Shown: positions 59,201 through 64,000 of the stretch, in pieces
Position numbering within the stretch: the first letter of the stretch is position 1
Layout: each line of letters begins with the position of its first letter
NCBI GenBank assembly: GCA_030435675.1
Contig: CM059621.1
Location: 7,502,001 to 7,566,000, forward strand
DNA: 64,000 nt
From: Steinernema hermaphroditum
Lineage: Eukaryota; Nematoda; Chromadorea; Rhabditida; Steinernematidae
Direction: 5' to 3'
Notes under the pieces: model-generated
The model's input: the letters and a program-made list of their open reading frames with translations, nothing else
Told to the model about the DNA's origin: nothing
Database searches by the model: none
Translations under genes and position numbers: made by a program

Positions 59201-60777
59201 TTCGGGTTGCGATACGCCTGTTGCTGTGGGATTCCCGCTCTTGGTGAGCCTCTGTTGTTCATTGGTACCTGGTTGTGGTTATTCCCTTGGTTCCAGACTG
59301 ACTGCTGAGGTCTGCTCGTTTGGCGGCAGTTTCTGGCAAAATGGCCGAACATCCCACATGAATAACACGGGCCTTGTGGTGCTGGTTGGCGAGGTCTTTC
59401 CTGGTTTGGCATGAGACCTGTGTTTTGCGGTCTCTGTGTCCAAGTGGGTTGTGGGTACCAGGGGTTGGCCTGCGGAGGCTGATTCCAGGGAGTCATGATG
59501 TTCCATTGAGTGTCGGGATGTTGCTGATTCCATCCTGGCTGCGAGTTACTCCATCGCTCAGGTGGGCCGTTCCAGCGCTCGTTCGACATTTGTTGGTTCC
59601 ACTGACGTTGAGGTTCACGAGGGCCATAAGGGGATCGATCTTCTCGGGGTCTGGGCGCTGGTGACCGGGATGGTCTTCGGTCTGGTTCTTGGAAGCTTAC
59701 TTGACGACTCTCCCTTCGAGGTTCTTCGACTTGTGATTTCAAGTTGGTAATCAAGCTGCAGAGCTGGTTCACTTGGTCAGTGGATGCATCTTCCTTTCGA
59801 CAGTCTGTCTCGATGGCCTCTGCCTTCTGAGCAAGTCGAAGCATGTCTTCGTAGGTTCTGGGTTCAGCATGAGCAACCGTTCTGTAGATGTCCGGGCGCA
59901 GCCGGTTCAAGAACTCGTCCACGATGTATTTCTTAACGTCTTTATCCATCTTTTCAGGATACGCCTCTTTCATCAGCTTCTTAAGTCTCCGGAAGAAGTC
60001 GTCTACCGATTCACCACTGTCTTGCTTGATGCTCCAAAGCATCTTTTTGGCGAGGTGCTTCTCTTCGGGGGAGGCGAGGAGTACTTTCATCTTCTCCTTG
60101 GTATTCTTGTACGTCGCGAGGTCTTCTTCGGTGAGTTCGTCGAATTTTTCTCTAGCTCGACCTTCCAGGAAGAACTTCAGTTTCTTAATACGTTCCGTGT
60201 CCGAAGGTTGACGACTCATAGCATCGTAGCAGTCGTCGAATTTTCGGAGCCAACTTTCGAAGTCGCTTCCGCGTTCACCGCTGAAGGTGCGCAGCTTTCC
60301 CGTGAGGGCGCTGCCGTCATCGATTGCCATAAGCTTCTCCGGATCAAAGTCGTCAAAGGACGTCTCTTCTGCGATTTTCTCGCCGTCTTCGATGAGTGAG
60401 ACATCGTTCTCATGGAACTCTCCCTGTTTCAGTTCGTTTGGGATGACGGGGACGAGGTTCATGTCCATTTCCAGGTCGTGGTGGCAGTCTTCTTCTTCTG
60501 TTCTGGCTTTCTCAATTCTTCCGTGCATCTGGTTCTGGGCGCCTTCCAGTTGTTTTACCATCAATTTCAGGTTTCCGATCTCTTCATGGAGGGCCGACAG
60601 ATCACCAGACAGTTTTTCCACACGTCGGTTTGAGGTTCTGTTTTCACGGTCGAGGCGTTCCTCTAGTTGGACGATTAATCCCAAGATTTTTACGATGGTT
60701 CCAACTTGAATGGTGAGGGTCTCTTTTTCTTCACCGAGAGCTACGTGAAGTTTCTTCAGGTTCGACATCTGTGCCAT
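56287..60777 (-). CDS. Gag-Env-Protease polyprotein of the LTR retroelement (1,496 aa)
   Basis: One uninterrupted frame; 60777 is the first ATG (the frame is open back to 60942 but only from a TTG within the leader repeats). Gag part: N-terminal coiled coil (about 30-90), retrotransposon capsid-like region (about 165-300; FSGERGSDFESWLRKFDDCY), a Pro/Gln/Trp-rich linker and a CCHC knuckle CYSCGMFGHFARNC (471-484). Envelope-like part: internal signal peptide GLLLLCMIGLAHA (644-656), a Cys-containing ectodomain with N-glycosylation sites, a furin-type site RRSKR (912-916), a helical and Cys-containing second half, and a membrane segment with WFWIW (about 1172-1196). Protease: VDTGATLSIAH with catalytic Asp 1279, flap ATGASGHG and SVIIGCNAL. 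The tail is basic. The envelope's viral origin is not recognised. Env before protease in the same frame is atypical. Confidence 0.85.
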   Translation of the reverse strand: MAQMSNLKKLHVALGEEKETLTIQVGTIVKILGLIVQLEERLDRENRTSNRRVEKLSGDLSALHEEIGNLKLMVKQLEGAQNQMHGRIEKARTEEEDCHHDLEMDMNLVPVIPNELKQGEFHENDVSLIEDGEKIAEETSFDDFDPEKLMAIDDGSALTGKLRTFSGERGSDFESWLRKFDDCYDAMSRQPSDTERIKKLKFFLEGRAREKFDELTEEDLATYKNTKEKMKVLLASPEEKHLAKKMLWSIKQDSGESVDDFFRRLKKLMKEAYPEKMDKDVKKYIVDEFLNRLRPDIYRTVAHAEPRTYEDMLRLAQKAEAIETDCRKEDASTDQVNQLCSLITNLKSQVEEPRRESRQVSFQEPDRRPSRSPAPRPREDRSPYGPREPQRQWNQQMSNERWNGPPERWSNSQPGWNQQHPDTQWNIMTPWNQPPQANPWYPQPTWTQRPQNTGLMPNQERPRQPAPQGPCYSCGMFGHFARNCRQTSRPQQSVWNQGNNHNQVPMNNRGSPRAGIPQQQAYRNPNGTRQSSNQAPANGNRVYVVQDDGQPRESHLVEELGCIKRSMEEMEARWEAKEKALIAQNQHLAALSYPELMVVRTSEELPSDDVEQFIREVECPEKKAKSSSRTSARSTSISTITKTGLLLLCMIGLAHAIPHPNAPLICKWNQEPWRFRLPSSMDCPRFNMEATNRSVPTTLDIYKHNVRRYETPAYVCKVVESKATYYTNFINDHFLHKEHKTLEVSLRECKNMITNKKCSQGEMTQKGDHFQTTKELVIDYPAPVIGSFSDVIEIITNCYLFQSMVVSQFGNERLESSFGSMEDCRYEDGHCSLSEGTVVMWKPDETQSCRFAKHARWAGQMFGNTWLSDAKDFALTFPENYEIVNECDQNLVLSVQGFAVPYEQLRSFLNNRRSKRDLEQNERFRKYVLGVVTSPQLAAQLSALDLDVVLQQSMIFEQALNAICAAQNRLLEIASMTLYTNPTLLARTFLSEANIVAEAYPPGILEVWPCAEVPSLNLTFVPQNETCFEFPPFQFELLGEKRQAHLDMVNMIVSSSSRKSPCDLRRAVIIHLGNRPFQLDRKTGNITEIDDSQIEDIRISKKDYVISQLEAIAFHNLVITNISNILTPLHLAGITHEAIATQNLVASQPNGAATVDGAGLTRVKTSVLSAFIERISWFWIWEMVILAYGTMELYLRVDSILRAMHEFGWNGVRRGRRLSLSVTNNLNVEADHHYEELPEVRATAPPEIHQHHEIMAVSHHFSAQAAGRINGIAMPMLVDTGATLSIAHESLATMLSANLKRIASVATGASGHGIEISGQAAVTLELAGHEAEIILSFTCNEHVIGKSQYSVIIGCNALKQLPPIAFDMARGRLKLQENTILLRVPKNTHSLNRVLRTQSSKRERKGSRSGDSCEANRSQAPNPARFNHALHRRRAAETPPLDVTQKCKPRACRTLSRKHKRKAHNRHGQSSPSLLSSYQLSVTARTNPSSPVNAIE

Positions 60778-60878
60778 GGCGCCAAGGGTCGTGAGTTCTT
60801 TAAGGATTGTGTAGACCGGAGTACTACGGGGTTGATTAGATGCGATCTTGTGATCTGGCGATCTAATCAGAAGTGAGT

Positions 60879-61060
60879 GTGGCGACCGGAGTCTACCGAG
60901 TTTGCGATCAAAGGAAGAGCTTCTTGCGACCTCTCTCTTCAATCAAAGTGAATGTGGCGACCGGAGTCTACCGAGTTGATCAGACGCGATCTTGCGATCT
61001 CTGTCTGATCAAAAAGTGAGTGTGGCGACCGGAGTCAACCGATACGAAGACGCGACGCGA
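60879..61060 (+). repeat. Leader repeats of the retroelement (3 copies, 68-75 bp apart)
   Basis: GTGGCGACCGGAGTC(T/A)ACCGA occurs at 60879, 60954 and 61022, each preceded by AAGTGA(G/A)T and separated by related GATC/GCGATCT-rich sequence; a weaker fourth copy lies near 60815. They fall in the 5' leader between the primer-binding site and the polyprotein start. The core matches the 42-bp array at the other end of the element. Confidence 0.75.
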
Positions 61061-61144
61061 AAAAAAAATTTACGATACTTTTACAGAGACGATACAAAGA
61101 CAATACAAAAGACACAGGACCTCAATCGCCAAACGACTGAGATC

Positions 61145-61162
61145 TCCTCACTCGGGGCACCA
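61145..61162 (-). other. Primer-binding-site-like sequence
   Basis: In element orientation TGGTGCCCCGAGTGAGG directly follows the 5' LTR. Beginning with TGG, it is complementary to a tRNA 3' end (ending GGGGCACCA). The tRNA type was not identified. Confidence 0.6.
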
Positions 61163-61689
61163 ATTAACTTGGTCGCCAGAGGGCACAGGAACCAACACAA
61201 TACGACGACGACGAACACTGAACAACCGATCGACCTCCGCGGGAAACTCTTACTCTCTCTCTAACTTCTCTTACTTCTATTCTCTAACTTTTAATCTCTC
61301 AAACAACTCTAACTCAGACTTAACTCAATCTCTTAATCTCAATCAACTCAATCAGATCTCTTCTCTTTCAACTTCCAACTTGACTCAACTTGCAACAAAG
61401 AGATTACTTCAACTCTTTATTACAGGAATGGCTATCACGGTAGCTGCCGGGCCGAGATACAACGGTGGGTCTCCTTTTATCACGACTTCTTGGGGAGGGG
61501 CTTCAGTTGACGGACGAAGCTGCGAGCGCGGCGGAAGTCGGCTGATCGGGGGTGGAAGCCTAAACATAAAACATTAATGTTTGCATTATAGAGTCACGAA
61601 GTGTGACCGGCAGTGATCGGAATGTGCCGTCACAACAATCGAGAACATCTGAAATGTAATTATCTCACAACATTATACCTATCTCTACA
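61162..61689 (-). repeat. 5' LTR of the retroelement
   Basis: 528 bp, identical by eye to 54830-55357, followed on the plus strand by the target duplication CTAT (61690-61693). As the upstream LTR it should hold the element's promoter; TCTATAATG occurs in element orientation near 61585. Confidence 0.92.
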
Positions 61690-61693
61690 CTAT

Positions 61694-62222
61694 GACACTG
61701 CGCTGAAAAAAACGACATTCTTAGTCATCGTCCGCTGACTCTTTGATTCGCCGAGGCCGAAAGGACGTCGCTATTGCTGGCTCAATGCAACATTCACCGT
61801 CCTACTTTGATCTTTTTCTAGCGACTGACCATTTACCAATTGTACGATCGCCCAGTATGTGCAGCCCTTTACGCAGTCGTTTCAAGGGTAACGATACGAC
61901 CTGTTTGACACTAACGCATCGCCAAGGATGAAGCCGGCTGTAAGAGACATCCTCTGTTCGTCTATTTATTCGACATTCGTAATTTTTACCTTTGAGTTGT
62001 TAATCATTCCAGCTACAATCAGGCTGTAATTAAACTTCGGTTCTGGGGACTCAGATCGTTTGGTTTTGCACGAATAAAATATACATACTTTTACATACTT
62101 ATCTACGATAATAATCACAACCTTGACGATATGTTAACCGCGTAAAATGCGTCTGATAATTCCCAGAAGTGTACAATATTAGCATCCTCCAGAACAGAGG
62201 AAATGAACAGTTCTCGTTGGAC
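61694..62222. other. Spacer between retroelement and the four-pass membrane protein gene
   Basis: About 530 bp, mostly AT-rich. It includes the likely 3' UTR of the downstream minus-strand gene. No other feature is seen. Confidence 0.4.
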
Positions 62223-63057
62223 TCAAGGATATCGGGACATTTCTTTGCTTCCGATTTCGTGTAACTCTTCCCCGTCAAGGGCGTCCCCTTTGAAGCAGCG
62301 ACGACACTGGCGCAGAGTCAGAAAGTACCAGAGGTGGAGCGGAACGCCGACGCAGAACCACAGGCCGAACTTCTCGATTCTGGTGCTGTCGATGCCCCCT
62401 GCAGAGAGATTCGTGGAACGGAAGGCACCCTCTGAACGAACCTGACGTCCTGTCCAAGACGACAAGGCCGATAACAATGGAAGCCACCAATAGTACAGAA
62501 ATCCCGACAGCGAATACTGCCTGAAAAAGAGGATAAGGCCTTTAGGCTATTTTGTCATTGGCCGATGAAAAATGGGCCGCTTTCGCAATGGATTTTAAGG
62601 GACTAGGGGTTAACTTTGAGAATCCTCTATCCGAGCTGAGACGAACCAGTTTGGCTCGATTGATCAGAGGTGACTGTCGTCCAAGACCACCCCTCTTTTC
62701 TGTAGGTGTTACATGAGCCATTTGTGGTCCCGATATTTAGAAGCGTGGATATGTGAAACCTACCACAAAGATCATGAGGGGGACAAGGAGACACTGACTC
62801 CGCCAGCAGACGGCGACCATCGCCAAGATCGCCGAAATCGATCCGACGGTATTCAAGATGAACAAGGCCGCTTTGATGTGCTCTGCCTTGTCCGCTATTC
62901 CCGCCAGGCTGCCCACATGGCTGACCAGAATGAGGGAGGCCACTACCACTGTAAGTGTCTAAACGGAGGCGGGATGGGAGGAAAAAGTTCCCGAAGAACT
63001 CACCGTCACGTTGACGTCACAACATATACAGAAGAACTTCCTGTATCTGTTGGCCAT
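62223..63057 (-). CDS. Four-pass integral membrane protein (LAPTM4/tetraspan-like)
   Basis: Four exons (63057-63004, 62958-62764, 62520-62442, 62398-62223) join in phase to 167 aa; introns are 45, 243 and 43 bp. The start lies 11 nt after a GTATCGTTTAG acceptor, so a trans-spliced leader is likely. The N-terminus MANRYRKFFCICCDVNVT has a Cys cluster, then come four hydrophobic segments: about 19-35 (VVVASLILVSHVG), 47-65 (AALFILNTVGSISAILAMV) running into 73-98, about 90-108 (GISVLLVASIVIGLVV) and 122-140 (GLWFCVGVPLHLWYFL). The tail is hydrophilic, with CRRCF. This plan resembles the small nematode tetraspan proteins related to LAPTM4 (lysosomal); the assignment rests on topology and the N-terminal Cys cluster only. 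The donor of the last intron (GTTCGT) is weak. Confidence 0.75.
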
Positions 63058-64000
63058 CGCCTCACTCCCTAAACGATACAGAACCCACCTACAGAACAAC
63101 ACAAAACGAGGGGACTCGAGAGAGAGGGCGTGCACTCCGAAAGCACTAAGCCGCTCGAAATCGATATGTGCCCAGGAGGACGTTGTCCCCGCGAGGAGCT
63201 GAAAAAAACGTCGCCATCTCGCGCGCCGATTACTTCCGCTTCCATCTCCTAATTTCGGCGAACGTGAGAGGGCGGTAATTAGGTTAAACAATTTGAGCAA
63301 TTCAGGGAACGACGCACTTCTAGAAGTAGATCGGAATAAAGAGAAAGCAAGTCCTAAATTTAGACCTTAACTGAGAGGGCATTCTGCTCAGATCGCCGAT
63401 TATCTCGATCAGCTCAAGGGTCATAAGACTTGGTCAAAATTAGAAAAATGCACGAGGCTTTATATTCCAGGGAGGGTCCAAAAGATGCAGCAGCTGCATA
63501 ACATGTAAATACTGTATACTGTTGAAAGTAGAAAAATAATAAAGGTACTTTCTACTTTGTCACCTTGCTTGGTTTACCGCGAAACGTTTCTCTCCGATGT
63601 GTATATGGAACGAAAACACCCCATGGAAGAGCAGCGAAGGCCCGAGGCTTTGTATCCCTGAGAAATAATGAAACTATGACGAAGAGAAGAAACGTTGTTT
63701 GCCAACTTCTCATAACAATCTGCGATTCGTTCTTGGGCCACTGACAAGGCCGAATATAATTTGACTCTTTTAATTAATTTTAATGACGGAGCACTTCTCC
63801 TCTCATGCTCTTTGTGCTTTTCACACCGTCGATCGCTGCACTGTAAGTTCGTGCGTGCCGAGGTAAACAGCGAAGAAACGCTCAAAAATTCGATTTATAT
63901 AGTTGTTGTCGCCAACTAGAACAACATGTGATGAGGAGTGCGTTGAGCACCTTCCGAAGGTCAGGCTAACAATCACAATATCTAACAATCTAACACTTTG
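63058..64000. other. Upstream region of the membrane protein gene, right edge
   Basis: No supported gene. A minus-strand frame at 63574-63885 lacks a recognisable domain. A 10-bp inverted repeat (AAAGTAGAAA 63525-63534 and TTTCTACTTT 63549-63558) lies in AT-rich DNA. Otherwise nothing notable. Confidence 0.4.

Larger units (their letters stand above)
54830..61689 (-). mobile_element. Recent LTR retroelement with gag-env-pro and no visible pol
   Basis: A 6.86-kb element on the minus strand. The 528-bp direct repeats at both ends look identical by eye, and CTAT occurs directly outside each end (54826-54829 and 61690-61693), a 4-bp target duplication. A tRNA primer-binding-like site (starting TGGTGCC, minus strand) adjoins the 5' LTR, and a G-rich tract adjoins the 3' LTR. 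Internal order on the minus strand: leader repeats (to about 60790), the 1,496-codon ORF (Gag, envelope-like, retropepsin), an array of about 42-bp repeats, a short acidic ORF, then the 3' LTR. No reverse transcriptase (no YxDD), RNase H or integrase motif is seen in the 5.8-kb interior, so mobilisation would need another element's enzymes. The family (Ty3/gypsy or BEL/Pao) cannot be set without pol. Confidence 0.9.

Overview
The window is nuclear DNA of a nematode. The evidence is a GOB-1-type trehalose-6-phosphate phosphatase, a major-sperm-protein (MSP) domain protein, a CUB-like GPI-anchored surface protein, a TIL-domain inhibitor, and very small spliceosomal introns (mostly 38-47 nt, many with TTTCAG acceptors). 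A species cannot be named from sequence alone. Exons were joined by hand from conserved protein sequence, GT/AG sites and codon phase, so exact ends of the less conserved genes are provisional.

Layout. 1-341: last two exons of a glutamate carboxypeptidase II (NAALADase)-like peptidase. 342-21432: about 21 kb with no gene I can support, alternating AT-rich and CpG-rich blocks (densest at 16.9-21.2 kb). 21442-22284: an unrecognised acidic, Cys-containing protein. 22285-26990: no convincing gene. 26991-27802: a secreted low-complexity protein. 28198-30152 (minus): gob-1, divergent from 31398-34083 (plus), a four-KH FUBP-like RNA-binding protein with a possible stop-containing cassette exon. 34625-35247 (minus): MSP-domain protein with a Lys/Glu tail. 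38404-39315 (plus): F-box-like protein, convergent with 39474-40198 (minus), maleylacetoacetate isomerase (zeta GST). 41115-44063 (minus): decayed ABCA-type transporter. 44648-45766 (minus): secreted three-TIL-domain protein. 50987-54675 (plus): CUB-like GPI-anchored protein whose first intron holds two back-to-back TA-flanked inverted-repeat elements. 62223-63057 (minus): four-pass membrane protein.

The most unusual object is the LTR element at 54830-61689 on the minus strand, about 150 bp downstream of the CUB-like gene. Its 528-bp LTRs look identical by eye and are bracketed by a 4-bp duplication (CTAT), so it inserted recently. Its single long ORF (1,496 aa) carries Gag (capsid-like region and CCHC knuckle), then an envelope-like module (internal signal peptide, furin-type site, membrane segment), then a retropepsin. 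No reverse transcriptase, RNase H or integrase is visible. The order gag-env-pro in one frame without pol is not the usual LTR-element layout. Related short repeats with the core GTGGCG(A/T)CCGGAG lie at both ends of its internal region.

The genes do not form a pathway. The arrangement looks like ordinary nematode gene-by-gene layout (one divergent pair, two convergent pairs), with two rapidly evolving secreted-protein genes and mobile DNA clustered at 44-62 kb.
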